A stretch of 64,000 nucleotides of DNA. Source: Ruminococcus sp. GTDB taxonomy: Bacteria > Bacillota > Clostridia > Oscillospirales > Ruminococcaceae. The stretch covers positions 57,053 to 121,052 of the forward strand of contig JAEEVL010000008.1 in the NCBI GenBank assembly GCA_016290875.1. The letters are read 5' to 3'. The notes under the pieces are model-generated. The model worked only from the letters and a program-made list of their open reading frames with translations, searched no databases and was not told where the DNA came from. Position numbers and translations under genes: made by a program. This document shows, one piece after another, positions 34,797 through 43,940 of this stretch (its first letter is position 1; every line of letters begins with the position of its first letter).

Positions 34797-37056
34797 TTCT
34801 TACCTCTTTGGCAGCGTCCACGAGATTTTTAAGGCTCGGAACAGTTTCTTCGTTTCCTCTTGTTTTGAGTCCGCAGTCGGGGTTTATCCAAAGCTTTTCA
34901 GCCGGGATACGTGCTCTCATCTTGCTGACAGCTTCCTTTATCTCTTCCTTGGAAGGAACACGGGGAGAATGAATATCATAAACACCGGGGCCGACTTCTG
35001 TGCGGAAGTTATTCTCCTTGAGAACGTCAAGGATAGTGAGGTCGGATCTTGAAGCCTCGAAAGTGATAACGTCAGCGTCCATATCGTCAATGTCCTTGAT
35101 AATATCAGCAAATTCACTGTAGCACATATGTGTGTGTATCTGAGTTTCAGGCTTCACACCGCTGTGAACGTATCTGAATGCAGGGATAGCCCAGTCAAGG
35201 TAATCCTCTCTCCAGTCGGACTTGCGGAGCGGAAGCTTTTCACGCAGAGCAGCTTCATCTACCTGTATAATGCTTATGCCGTTTGCTTCGAGGTCGAGTA
35301 CTTCCTCACGGATAGCGAGAGCGATCTGGAAAGCACTTTCCTTTAGTGAGATGTCCTCACGCGGGAATGACCAGTTGAGTATGGTAACAGGACCTGTGAG
35401 CATACCCTTCATAGGCTTGTCGGTAAGGCTCTGAGCATACACGGACCATCTTACAGTCATCGGCTTTGCTCTTGAGATGTCGCCCCATACAACAGGCGGT
35501 TTAACGCAACGTGTACCGTAGGACTGTACCCATGCCTTTTCTGTGAAGATGTAGCCGTCGAGGCATTCACCGAAGTATTCGACCATGTCGTTGCGCTCGA
35601 ATTCACCGTGAACGAGCACATCAAGACCTATTTCTTCCTGGAGAGCCACACACTCGGCGATCTTCTTTTCGATGAAGAATTCGTACTCGCTGTCAGAGAT
35701 CTCGCCCTTTCTGTGAGCATTTCTCTTTGACTTGACTTCAGCAGTCTGAGGGAATGAACCGATAGTTGTAGTAGGGAAGAGCGGCAGGCTGAAGCGCTCT
35801 TTCTGTATTTTTTCACGCTCTGCAAATGCAGGCAGTCTTGTGAGATCCTTATCAGTGAGGTTAGCGACTTTTTCTCTTACAGCGTCATTTCTGCCAGAGC
35901 GCTGTTCGCTGTGGAGAGCTGCATTTCTGCGGTATTCCTCTGTATCTTCCGGAGCAGCAGTGTCAAGTATCTTCTTGATATCTGAAAGTTCACCGAGTTT
36001 TTCCTCAGCGTATGCAAAATGCTTCTTATAGCTGTCTGCGAGCTTAGTCTCGTTGGAAAGAGTGCAGGGAACGTGAAGCAGAGAGCAAGATGTGCTGAGA
36101 ATAATATTGTCAGTATGCTTTTTGAGTTCGTTTACAACAGAAAGAGTTACAGCGTAGTTGTTGCGCCAGATGTTCTTGCCGTTTACGATACCGGCAAAGA
36201 GAGTCTTATCCTTCGGGAAGCCGTTTGCCTTAACGAGTTCGAGAGACTTTTTACCCTCGATGAAATCAAGACCGATACCATCGAAAGCAAGACCTGTGAG
36301 TTCTTTGTAGCAGTCACGTACATCTCCGAAATAAGTCTGTGCGAGAACTTTGAGAACGCCCTTGTTCGTGAGTATCTTTTCGTAAAGTGAAACGAAGAGC
36401 TTGATGTCGTCAGCGGACATATCCTTTACGAGTGAAGGTTCGTCGAACTGTATCCAGTCAGCGCCGAGAACGTTGAACTTCTGTAGAAGCTCTGAGTAAG
36501 CAGCAGCAGTTGCCTGAACGAAGTCAGCAGCTTTTTTGCTGCCCTTGTATCTTGCGAGCTTGAGGAAAGTATAAGCTCCTATGATAACTGGCTTTGTGTT
36601 CACACCGCTTTCGAGAGCTTCCTTGAAAAGGTCGAAAGGCTTTGTTCCTGCGAGCTTTATCTCTGCGTTGTCGTCAATCTCGGGAACCATATAGTGGTAG
36701 TTGGTGTTGTACCATTTCTTCATTGCGAGAGCCTTGACATCGCCCTTTTCGCCCTGATAGCCTCTTGCAGCAGCAAAGTATGTATCAAGTGTTGAGAGTC
36801 CGAGAGATGTATATCTTTCCGGAACTGCGTTCAGCAGGAAAGCTGTGTCGAGAACGCCGTCATAGAATGAAAAATCGTTTGAAGGTATAAGATCTATACC
36901 GTTGTTTTTCTGTAAGCTGAGGTTGAATGAGCGGATCTCTTTTGCAGTTGATTCAAGTTCATTTGCAGTGATCTCGCCGCGGAAGTATTTCTCGCTGGCG
37001 AATTTAAGTTCACGAAGTGCTCCGATTCTTGGGTAGCCGATTATTGTTGTTTTCAT
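34783..37056 (-). CDS. metE: Cobalamin-independent methionine synthase
   Basis: Transfers the methyl group from 5-methyl-THF-triglutamate to homocysteine. Full length at 757 residues in two homologous barrels; the zinc site is visible as HMCYSE near residue 645 and NPDCGLKTR near residue 732. The second barrel begins near [24 protein letters not shown] is the ribosome site. The unit is preceded by a promoter and a LysR gene; no S-box leader is present in the 100-base gap. Confidence 0.96.
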   Translation of the reverse strand: MKTTIIGYPRIGALRELKFASEKYFRGEITANELESTAKEIRSFNLSLQKNNGIDLIPSNDFSFYDGVLDTAFLLNAVPERYTSLGLSTLDTYFAAARGYQGEKGDVKALAMKKWYNTNYHYMVPEIDDNAEIKLAGTKPFDLFKEALESGVNTKPVIIGAYTFLKLARYKGSKKAADFVQATAAAYSELLQKFNVLGADWIQFDEPSLVKDMSADDIKLFVSLYEKILTNKGVLKVLAQTYFGDVRDCYKELTGLAFDGIGLDFIEGKKSLELVKANGFPKDKTLFAGIVNGKNIWRNNYAVTLSVVNELKKHTDNIILSTSCSLLHVPCTLSNETKLADSYKKHFAYAEEKLGELSDIKKILDTAAPEDTEEYRRNAALHSEQRSGRNDAVREKVANLTDKDLTRLPAFAEREKIQKERFSLPLFPTTTIGSFPQTAEVKSKRNAHRKGEISDSEYEFFIEKKIAECVALQEEIGLDVLVHGEFERNDMVEYFGECLDGYIFTEKAWVQSYGTRCVKPPVVWGDISRAKPMTVRWSVYAQSLTDKPMKGMLTGPVTILNWSFPREDISLKESAFQIALAIREEVLDLEANGISIIQVDEAALREKLPLRKSDWREDYLDWAIPAFRYVHSGVKPETQIHTHMCYSEFADIIKDIDDMDADVITFEASRSDLTILDVLKENNFRTEVGPGVYDIHSPRVPSKEEIKEAVSKMRARIPAEKLWINPDCGLKTRGNEETVPSLKNLVDAAKEVRNENC

Positions 37057-37090
37057 TACCTATTCCTCCGATATGTTTTCTTGTGAGTAT

Positions 37091-37120
37091 ATTATATCAT
37101 ATCTGTCAGGAATGTGTTAA
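37091..37120 (-). promoter_or_regulatory. Promoter of metE-metF
   Basis: On the - strand TTAACA (37120-37115) and TATAAT (37096-37091) are 18 bases apart, 34 bases before the metE start. The -35 box is poor, as expected of a promoter that needs an activator. Confidence 0.6.
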
Positions 37121-37158
37121 TATCAAAAAGAAATGCAGCTCCATAGCTAAAAGCTATA

Positions 37159-38073
37159 TCAGTGAGAGTAATTAGAAATATAGCCTTTAAGGTGTTCGAG
37201 ATAGCGTGTAGTGAGTTCGCTGGGGTGGCTGTCGGAAGCCATAATATAGCCGATCTCCATAACTTCCTCACTTTCGAGCGGTATAGAGACGATGTTGCTG
37301 CCGTTGAGATCAGAGCTGAGTATGCCGGAAGATATGGTATAACCGTCGAGTCCTATTAAGAGATTGAAGAGGGTAGCTCTGTCCGAAACGACGATATTCT
37401 TTGGACTGTCAGCGGTAATGTGAAGCTCTTCCGCAAAGTAGAACGAGTTCTTCACGCCCTGATCGTACGTAAGGCGTGGAAAGGCTTTCAGGTCGTCGAG
37501 AGTAACTGTGTCTCTGCCGACGAGGGGATTGTTTCTGCTGACAAATACGTGCGGTTTTGCGGTAAACAGCGGTTCAAAGCGTATTTCCTCGCTTTGTAGG
37601 ATATGTCTTATGACTTCGCGGTTGAAGTTGCTCAGGAAGAGTACACCTACATCGCTTCTGTGGGTGCGGACGTCCTCTATTATCTCAGCGGTTTTAAGCT
37701 CACGGAGAGAGAATTCATATTTATCCCTTCCGTATTCACGCACGAGTTCTACAAAGGCGTTTACCACAAAGGCGTAGTGCTGTGCAGATACGGCAAAAGC
37801 TCTGCGCGGCGGTGCAGCTGAGGATTTGTATTCATTCTCGAGAAGCTGAGCCTGTTCAACTATCTGACGGGCATAGGAAAGGAACTTCGTACCGTCCTCT
37901 GAGAGGTATACTCCGCGGTTGCTGCGGCAGAAAATGGTTATCCCCATTTCTTTTTCGAGTTCTGCGACGGATTTGGAAAGGCTTGGCTGAGCTATGAAAA
38001 GCCGCTGGGCGGCAGTTGTGATAGAGCCTGTCTCAGCTATCGTTATGATATATTTCAACTGTTGTAATGTCAT
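37159..38073 (-). CDS. LysR family regulator, probably of metE-metF
   Basis: A 304-residue LysR-type regulator. The helix-turn-helix reads GSITTAAQRLFIAQPSLSKS at residues 16-35; the effector domain follows from about residue 90. It is immediately upstream of metE on the same strand, and 102 bases separate them, so a role as a MetR-like activator is likely, though the effector (homocysteine in MetR) is not shown by the sequence. AAAGGAGG precedes the start. Confidence 0.85.
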   Translation of the reverse strand: MTLQQLKYIITIAETGSITTAAQRLFIAQPSLSKSVAELEKEMGITIFCRSNRGVYLSEDGTKFLSYARQIVEQAQLLENEYKSSAAPPRRAFAVSAQHYAFVVNAFVELVREYGRDKYEFSLRELKTAEIIEDVRTHRSDVGVLFLSNFNREVIRHILQSEEIRFEPLFTAKPHVFVSRNNPLVGRDTVTLDDLKAFPRLTYDQGVKNSFYFAEELHITADSPKNIVVSDRATLFNLLIGLDGYTISSGILSSDLNGSNIVSIPLESEEVMEIGYIMASDSHPSELTTRYLEHLKGYISNYSH

Positions 38074-38098
38074 TATCCGTACCTCCTTTTACCGTATC

Positions 38099-38127
38099 AT
38101 TATATCACAGAGGGCAAAAAAACACAA
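38099..38127 (-). promoter_or_regulatory. Promoter of the LysR gene
   Basis: On the - strand TTGTGT (38127-38122) and TATAAT (38104-38099) with a 17-base spacer, 25 bases before the start codon. Confidence 0.65.
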
Positions 38128-38235
38128 GGGAGCCATCCGTTTTTTGCCGTACACAAGCGGTAAAGCACGGTAGTACCGTTTTTCTCTGCTAAATTCTCCT
38201 CCGGCAAATAATTATAGTTTTTTTACAAAATAATC

Positions 38236-38264
38236 TTGAAAAGTGCAGAGAAATATGGTATAAT
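38236..38264 (+). promoter_or_regulatory. Promoter of the GGDEF gene
   Basis: TTGAAA (38236-38241) and TATAAT (38259-38264) are 17 bases apart. The following 82-base leader has GGACGTGAACTG before the ATG; it does not match a c-di-GMP riboswitch that I can recognise. Confidence 0.75.
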
Positions 38265-38346
38265 ATCATTGGATTATTATAAATCGGACCGCAGGCTGTT
38301 CTGCACAAGCACAATGCCCTGATGGAAATTTAAAGGACGTGAACTG

Positions 38347-39876
38347 ATGAGAATAACCTATACGATAATATATATTATACTTATCTTTGCTCTTTTAGGC
38401 TGCACAGTAATTGCGAAACGTTCTACGAAACCGAGCCGCGGTGCAGTCGCATGGCTCGAAACATCTATTATAATTCCAATAGTCGGAAACCTGATAATAA
38501 TGCTGTCAGATGTCAAGCTGTGGGTGATAATAGGTTACTACATATACTTTATCGGTATGAACGGCATAATGCTGTCGCTGGTCAACTTTACGAACACGTA
38601 CTGTACGGGTATCGGAAACGGTACACAAAAGCCCACACTTATGTACGCAGGACTTGCTATTGATACTTTTCAGCTGCTGCTCAATCCGTTCTTCGGACAC
38701 GCTTTCAGAATAGATACCGTGACATCTGACGGCGAAACGAGCTATAAGCTGGTCGCTTTAGCCGGACAGACCTTTCATCGTTTTGTAGACTACGGCATAC
38801 TAATATGCGTTATCATGATATTCTCTATCGCTTCGGCGGTAACTCCAAAGATATACCGTGCAAGGTACACTGTTTTGCTGTTTTCACTGAGTGCTACCTG
38901 TGTGATGCAGGTATATTATGTACTCACGCAGAGCAACTATGAACGCACTGTTATCGGATACTGCTTTTTCGGAATGATGATATTCTATTTTGCAACATGG
39001 TACAGACCGCTCCGGCTTCTCGATCAGATGCTGTCGAATATTATTTCTGACTTGTCTGACGCTTTCTATGTATTCGATCCGGACGGCAAGTGTATCTGGG
39101 CTAACGAACAGGGCTGCAAGCTGGTGAACTTCAGCGGTACAAACTACGAGGATATAAACTCAGCACTGACAAAGATGTTCGGAGAGTACCTTATCGACAG
39201 TAAGCAGACGTCTAAGGTGATTGTCGGCGAAGGACAGAACGTGCGCTTTTTCACACTTGACGAAAAGCAGGTAAAGGGAGCTAACGGCAAGCACAATGGC
39301 ACGTACCTCCGCATACAGGACATTTCGGAGGAAGAACGCGAGATACAGGCACTTGACGAGCAGATCGGACAGATCAGCCAGGAGGCATACAGAGATGCCC
39401 TGACAGGTGTTGCCAATAAAACCGCATATAACAATAAGGTAAACGACCTTAACAATGAGATAGAAAACGGCCTTAGAGATTTTGCAGTTGTAATGGTTGA
39501 CATGAACAACCTCAAGCGTATCAACGACGAATACGGTCATGAGGCAGGCGATATGTATATCAAGGGCTGCTGTCATCTTATATGCGAAGCGTTCAAGCAT
39601 TCACCGGTATTTCGTGTAGGCGGCGACGAGTTTGTTATCATACTCCGCGGACAGGACTTTACCGCAAGACTTCAGAATCTTCAGAACCTGCGTGACGCGC
39701 TGGATGAAGCATATGAGAATAAAGATCAGGAGCCATGGCTGCGCTATTCTGCATCAGTCGGAATGGCTGAGCGTGTAGGAAACGACAATACATTTGATGC
39801 TGTTTTCAAGCGCGCTGATCAGGCAATGTATGCTGATAAGAAGATATTCAAGGCTCTTCATGGCAGTTACAGATGA
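38347..39876 (+). CDS. Diguanylate cyclase with 7TM and PAS domains
   Basis: A 509-residue signalling protein that makes c-di-GMP. Seven hydrophobic segments span about residues 1-225 (the 7TM region also found at the N-terminus of some histidine kinases). A PAS-like domain occupies roughly 230-330 (AFYVFDPDGKCIWANEQG), and a GGDEF domain 345-505 contains RVGGDEFVII near residue 425. The active-site motif is intact; an inhibitory RxxD upstream of it was not seen. Single gene with its own promoter and terminator. Confidence 0.93.
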   Translation: MRITYTIIYIILIFALLGCTVIAKRSTKPSRGAVAWLETSIIIPIVGNLIIMLSDVKLWVIIGYYIYFIGMNGIMLSLVNFTNTYCTGIGNGTQKPTLMYAGLAIDTFQLLLNPFFGHAFRIDTVTSDGETSYKLVALAGQTFHRFVDYGILICVIMIFSIASAVTPKIYRARYTVLLFSLSATCVMQVYYVLTQSNYERTVIGYCFFGMMIFYFATWYRPLRLLDQMLSNIISDLSDAFYVFDPDGKCIWANEQGCKLVNFSGTNYEDINSALTKMFGEYLIDSKQTSKVIVGEGQNVRFFTLDEKQVKGANGKHNGTYLRIQDISEEEREIQALDEQIGQISQEAYRDALTGVANKTAYNNKVNDLNNEIENGLRDFAVVMVDMNNLKRINDEYGHEAGDMYIKGCCHLICEAFKHSPVFRVGGDEFVIILRGQDFTARLQNLQNLRDALDEAYENKDQEPWLRYSASVGMAERVGNDNTFDAVFKRADQAMYADKKIFKALHGSYR

Positions 39877-39888
39877 TAAACATACGGA

Positions 39889-39912
39889 AAAAGCTCCCCG
39901 AGGGGAGCTTTT
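39889..39912 (+). terminator. Bidirectional terminator
   Basis: AAAAGCTCCCC and GGGGAGCTTTT form an 11-bp stem with a 2-base loop; T-runs occur on both strands. It ends the GGDEF gene and the converging VWA gene. Confidence 0.9.
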
Positions 39913-39932
39913 CCTTTGTAAGGTATTATTTC

Positions 39933-41540
39933 TTATCGGAGGGAGGAGATTTCTTTTGCAAGTCCGGCGAGCTCGGCGAGTTCGGCTATCTTCTCGTTTT
40001 TGCCGCCTATTTCCTCAGCAACGCTGATGATGTAGTCATATGATGAAGAACCCTTGTAGTCTGAATTCTTCAGAAGCATAGCAAATTCAGTTGCAGCGCC
40101 TGCGAGTAGTATACCCTGTGTGGGATCATTGCTGTATTTTTCCATGCCGTAAAGATTAGAAGAATACACTTCCTCATTTGTGTCGATATCTTTGTAAGCA
40201 AGTGAGAACTTTATCAGTTCCTGTCTGCTGTCGGTATCATTTTTATTTTCGATATTTTCGTGTTCAGAGGCAAATTCGAGATCTATACCGTGATAAGTGC
40301 CGTTGGAAGAAGCGAGTTCAACTTCATAAAGAGCAGTTACGCTGTGACCGGCGCCGACTTCTCCTGCGTCCTTGCTGTCGTTATAGAAGTCCTCAGCAGC
40401 CATTAACCTGTTGTCGTAGCCGATAAGGCGATAGCTCTTTACCTGTGCCGGGTTGAACTCCACTTGCATCTTTACATCCTTGGCGATGGTGAAAAGAGTT
40501 CCGCCAATTTCATCGACGAGTACGCGGCGAGCTTCTTCGATCGAGTCAATATAGCTGTAATTTCCGTTTCCGTTATCAGCGAGAGCTTCGAGCTTGTTGT
40601 CCTTGTAGTTGCCTGTTCCGAAGCCGAGTACAGAAAGATATACGCCGTGTTCACGCTTTTTCTCGATAAGCTTGGTAAGATCTGATTCAGATGATTTTCC
40701 GATATTCAGATCGCCGTCTGTGGCAAGGATTATGCGGTTGTTTCCGCCTTCGATGAAGTATTTTTCGGCGAGTTCGTAAGCTGTTTCGATACCGCCCTCA
40801 CCGTTAGTACCGCCGGAAGCAGTTATTGAATAAAGCGCATTTAGTATATCGTCCTTTTTGCTGCCGTCAGCTCCTGCGATGACAGTTCTGCTCGAGCCGG
40901 CATATGTAACTATTGATATACGGTCGTTTGGAGTAAGTTTTTCAGCAAGCATTGAGAACGCACTCTGAACGAGCGGCAGTTTGTTGTAATCGCTCATAGA
41001 GCCTGATGAATCTATGAGGAATACCAGGTTTGACGGCGGTGCAGTTTCTTCTTCCATATGCTTTCCCTGTACGCCTATCATCATAAGCTTGTTTTTGCTG
41101 TTCCACGGGCAGTCGGCAAGCTCGACATATTCGCTGAATATCTTTCCGTCTTCAGGCTCAGCGTACTGATAGTCGAAATAGTTGATGAATTCCTCAACTC
41201 TTACTGCGTCAACCGGTACCGGATTACCGTCTTCAAGGAATCTTCGTGCATTTGAATACGAAGCTGTGTCAACATCGGCTGAGAATGTCGAGAGCGGCTC
41301 TGTTTTCGGATCTTTGAAGCCGTTTTCTATGATATATTTGTATTCTTCTGTGCCGAGTGCTTTGTCTTCCTGTTCAGTAGGAGATTCGTTGTTTTCAATT
41401 GTCTGCATCGTCTCGATCTCATAGGGTTTGATGTTGCGGTTCCTTGCTGAAAGGTCATCTGCTCCGCATCCTGTGAACATGACAGGTATCAGGGGTAATG
41501 TGACTGTTGCTGCAATTATACGTGTTATTCGTTTACTCAT
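39933..41540 (-). CDS. VWA-domain lipoprotein (YfbK family)
   Basis: A 535-residue surface lipoprotein. A lipobox-type signal ends in MFTGCGAD, the cysteine near residue 26. An N-terminal von Willebrand domain (YfbK N) is followed by the VWA domain with an intact MIDAS (LIDSSGSM near residue 178, then the Thr and Asp elements) and a C-terminal DUF3520 domain. The ATG at 41540 has AGGAG eight bases upstream. Function of the family is unknown; metal-dependent protein binding is likely. Confidence 0.88.
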   Translation of the reverse strand: MSKRITRIIAATVTLPLIPVMFTGCGADDLSARNRNIKPYEIETMQTIENNESPTEQEDKALGTEEYKYIIENGFKDPKTEPLSTFSADVDTASYSNARRFLEDGNPVPVDAVRVEEFINYFDYQYAEPEDGKIFSEYVELADCPWNSKNKLMMIGVQGKHMEEETAPPSNLVFLIDSSGSMSDYNKLPLVQSAFSMLAEKLTPNDRISIVTYAGSSRTVIAGADGSKKDDILNALYSITASGGTNGEGGIETAYELAEKYFIEGGNNRIILATDGDLNIGKSSESDLTKLIEKKREHGVYLSVLGFGTGNYKDNKLEALADNGNGNYSYIDSIEEARRVLVDEIGGTLFTIAKDVKMQVEFNPAQVKSYRLIGYDNRLMAAEDFYNDSKDAGEVGAGHSVTALYEVELASSNGTYHGIDLEFASEHENIENKNDTDSRQELIKFSLAYKDIDTNEEVYSSNLYGMEKYSNDPTQGILLAGAATEFAMLLKNSDYKGSSSYDYIISVAEEIGGKNEKIAELAELAGLAKEISSLR

Positions 41541-41587
41541 ATATAACACTCCTTTTTATAAATTTCCGTCCCTTGTGGGGCTTTTCT

Positions 41588-41618
41588 ATGCTATAATATT
41601 AGCATGATAAAACGTCAA
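41588..41618 (-). promoter_or_regulatory. Promoter of the VWA gene with a palindrome over the -10
   Basis: On the - strand TTGACG (41618-41613) and TATAGC (41595-41590) are 17 bases apart. ATGCTA and TAGCAT (41588-41593 and 41600-41605) form a perfect inverted repeat with a 6-base centre that covers the -10 box, an operator-like arrangement. Confidence 0.55.
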
Positions 41619-41800
41619 ATGCAATAACAGGAAATAGTCAGTACGGAAACAATTGAGAGATATTTATTTAAAACTTGGCAAAAAGTATTACATAAATCTG
41701 ACAGAAATATCTCTGCAATTTTTTGTTCACAGATACGCAACAAAATATTATCAGGCTGTTAATATTCTTCGGAAACAAGGCGTTTTCAGCGATACAAAAA

Positions 41801-41830
41801 GACCGTTCCCACTGATGTGTGTGAACGGTC
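41801..41830 (-). terminator. Terminator of the Nudix gene
   Basis: GACCGTTC (41801-41808) pairs with GAACGGTC (41823-41830); five A precede it on the + strand, giving a T-run on the - strand. The remaining gap from 41619 to 41800 holds nothing I can support. Confidence 0.8.
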
Positions 41831-41851
41831 TGCATTTTTATATGTAGGTTG

Positions 41852-42664
41852 TTATATCTGAGCTTCTTTGAATACTCTCATCATTTCATTGGTAAGGCTT
41901 GAGCTGTTCGGTTGAAGGACAATATCATCACGCTTTACCCATTCGGCGTATTTCAGTTCGTTCTCGTCCATATTTATTATGCCGTCGCCGTCAGCATCGC
42001 AGAAAAAGCCTATCAGCATATCCTGAGCCATTCCCCACGGCTGAGACTTGTAATAGCGGATATTCTTGACCTTTACGCCGGTCTCTTCCATAACTTCCCG
42101 CTCAACGGTCTGTTCGAGAGTTTCGCCTATCTCCGTGAAGCCGGCAACAAGTGCGTTGTGAGCATAACCTTGTCTGTACCGTGTTATGAGGATACTGTCA
42201 CCCTTAGTAACTCCTACTATAACAGCCGGATTTATTCTCGGGTATATCTTTGCGGAACATTCGGAGCAGGAGAGAGCTCTTTCCTTGTCATCGAGTGTAA
42301 GTTTACCGCTGCATTTTCCGCAGAATATATTGTCACTGTACCATTTCCACAGATGATATGCAGTGAATGCTGCGAAGAGTTCCTTTCCGCTGCATTTATC
42401 ACGGAGCTCTCTTATAGTGCGGTATTCATATCCATCTGCTGAATGGCATTGTACGTTCAGGGCAAGGAAGTAGCGCTTATCGTCTATCGAAAACAGATAT
42501 ACGGCTTCAGTCGTATCATTACCTGCTGTGAAGCTGAGAGAGCCGTTCACGATTTTAGTGAGGATCTTTCCGTCTTTGTCAAAGAAAAGAAGTGTATCAT
42601 TGCTGTTCGGCGTGCAGTTTGTATAGGTGTTGTCGAGTCTGCTTGGATAAATGTCCTGTATCAT
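41852..42664 (-). CDS. nudC: NAD(+)/NADH diphosphatase, NudC-like Nudix hydrolase
   Basis: Cleaves NAD(H) and may remove NAD caps from RNA. The 270 residues contain a zinc ribbon (two CxxC pairs, about residues 118-141, followed by YPRINPAVI), the Nudix box beginning GFTEIGE with REVMEETG near residue 190, and the NudC-specific SQPW near residue 207. The ATG has AAAGGAG upstream. Confidence 0.92.
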   Translation of the reverse strand: MIQDIYPSRLDNTYTNCTPNSNDTLLFFDKDGKILTKIVNGSLSFTAGNDTTEAVYLFSIDDKRYFLALNVQCHSADGYEYRTIRELRDKCSGKELFAAFTAYHLWKWYSDNIFCGKCSGKLTLDDKERALSCSECSAKIYPRINPAVIVGVTKGDSILITRYRQGYAHNALVAGFTEIGETLEQTVEREVMEETGVKVKNIRYYKSQPWGMAQDMLIGFFCDADGDGIINMDENELKYAEWVKRDDIVLQPNSSSLTNEMMRVFKEAQI

Positions 42665-42733
42665 AATTTCTCCTTTAAATCTTGTTTTGAGCTGTTTTTT
42701 TAATTATACCACAAAAGGAGAAACTTTTCAATC

Positions 42734-42770
42734 AAAAAAGACCGGCCATAGTGCAGAGCCGGTCTTTTTT
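42734..42770 (-). terminator. Bidirectional terminator
   Basis: AAAAAAGACCGGC (42734-42746) pairs with GCCGGTCTTTTTT (42758-42770), giving T-runs on both strands. It lies 48 bases after the stop of the secreted-protein gene. Confidence 0.85.
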
Positions 42771-42818
42771 GAGTTTAAAAATGTGTAAGATGATTATCTG
42801 TTCCCCTAAAGATAATAC

Positions 42819-43640
42819 TTAACCGAAGTTGACTGTTTTAGCCATATGGCTGGTAGTATAGTATTGCTGAGTGTTTACGTAGTAAATGAATCTTACGTCG
42901 TTCAGTATAGTGTAATTGCCATTGACGGATGCAGGCTTTTTAACGCGGAATTTAGCTTTTGTGCGGAAGCCAATACCGCTTGGTCTTCTTTCAAGCACTG
43001 GTTCCTCAAAACGGATATTAGTGTCAAGACAGCCTATATGGAGACTCTTGATATAGTAATTATCAAGGCATATCTCACCGGTGTAGCTGCCGTCTGCTTC
43101 CTTATGAAGATTGTTTACATAGAATTTGTTGAGAAGTGCTTTGACTTCGCTATCTCCGATCATTCTCAGACCGTAATCAACATAATCAGGATCGGGATCG
43201 TCCGGATATACATCATCATAAGAGTAGTTATGATATTCGAGACAGCAGGTGAGATCAGTTCTGTATTTAATCGAGACATTATTGACATATTTCATTGCAT
43301 TTGAGATCGTCGCAGATGTAATGACATCTTTGTCGAAAAGAGCAAGCATATGACCGTTGCCGTATTCGTTGCCGGCTGTGTCAACAGGAGATAAGAGAAC
43401 AATGTTGTTCTTGTATTCAAATAATTCTTTGTTCAGCATTGGCAGAGCTCTCTGAAGTGCAGGAGTGTCCCATCCGTAACCTCTTGCCGGATCTGTGCTG
43501 AAATTGTATGTTTTGAATGCTCTTTTGCTTTTGACATAGTCGCTCTTGTTGACATAGTAGCCTGAAGCTGTCATGCTTGCGGAAAGTGTCATAATAGCTG
43601 CTGCGGTAATTGCTGTAATAGATCGTGTGAGTTTTTTCAT
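42819..43640 (-). CDS. Secreted protein of unknown function
   Basis: A 273-residue protein with a signal peptide (KKLTRSITAITAAAIMTLSA, cut near ASG at residue 27). The mature part has no family motif I recognise; it has a tyrosine-rich acidic stretch (YDDVYPDDPDPDYVDYG) near residue 150. The frame is open 19 codons farther up, but ATG 43640 has GGAG nine bases before it and gives a proper signal peptide. It diverges from the MBL-LytTR operon, and a repeat array of the LytTR operator type lies in front of its promoter, so it may be a target of that regulator. Confidence 0.75.
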   Translation of the reverse strand: MKKLTRSITAITAAAIMTLSASMTASGYYVNKSDYVKSKRAFKTYNFSTDPARGYGWDTPALQRALPMLNKELFEYKNNIVLLSPVDTAGNEYGNGHMLALFDKDVITSATISNAMKYVNNVSIKYRTDLTCCLEYHNYSYDDVYPDDPDPDYVDYGLRMIGDSEVKALLNKFYVNNLHKEADGSYTGEICLDNYYIKSLHIGCLDTNIRFEEPVLERRPSGIGFRTKAKFRVKKPASVNGNYTILNDVRFIYYVNTQQYYTTSHMAKTVNFG

Positions 43641-43674
43641 GGCTTTATTCTCCTTTATTAAATTTGGTACTCTT

Positions 43675-43704
43675 ATTATACAACTCGTTTGCGGCAAAAA
43701 TCAA
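43675..43704 (-). promoter_or_regulatory. Promoter of the secreted-protein gene
   Basis: On the - strand TTGATT (43704-43699) and TATAAT (43680-43675) with an 18-base spacer, 34 bases before the start codon. Its -35 box ends 10 bases from the first repeat of the array. Confidence 0.72.
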
Positions 43705-43714
43705 TAGTTTACGG

Positions 43715-43787
43715 GTAAGCTGTAATTTATGACGTGTAAGCTGTATCTCTGCTGAGGTAAGTTGCATTTTTCGCAGGGTAACCTGCA
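43715..43787 (+). repeat. Four direct repeats at 21-bp spacing, LytTR-type operator array
   Basis: GTAAGCTGTA at 43715, GTAAGCTGTA at 43736, GTAAGTTGCA at 43757 and GTAACCTGCA at 43778 are spaced exactly 21 bases apart. LytTR regulators bind about 9-bp direct repeats on the same helix face with this spacing. The complement (ACAGCTTAC) resembles the published LytTR consensus without matching every position. The array fills the space between two divergent -35 boxes and touches the + strand one. Confidence 0.8.
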
Positions 43788-43817
43788 TTGACATAAGGCA
43801 GCTTTTTGTGTTATCAT
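43788..43817 (+). promoter_or_regulatory. Promoter of the MBL-LytTR-DUF3021 operon
   Basis: TTGACA (43788-43793) directly follows the last 21-bp repeat; TATCAT (43812-43817) follows with an 18-base spacer. The position of the repeats next to the -35 box suggests activation by a bound regulator. Confidence 0.72.
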
Positions 43818-43940
43818 ATACAATGGAAAGTATATGTCCCAGTTTGACATCCAGGCAGTTACTCAGAAATCATATTTGCAGTTCTCCAGAAAAAACATCG
43901 CATTATTATTCGCAGTAAAGACACAGAATAAAGGAGTTGA

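Noticed and set aside
38265..38346. c-di-GMP riboswitch in the leader of the GGDEF gene
   Set aside because: None of the conserved GEMM sequence blocks is visible in the 82-base leader.
41653..41847. 64-codon frame on the + strand between the VWA and Nudix genes
   Set aside because: It runs through the terminator of the Nudix gene, has no ribosome site and no recognisable protein feature.
43715..43787. Regular repeats considered as a CRISPR array
   Set aside because: Repeats of 10 bp with 11-bp gaps are far too short for CRISPR, and no cas genes are present; the spacing fits LytTR operators.
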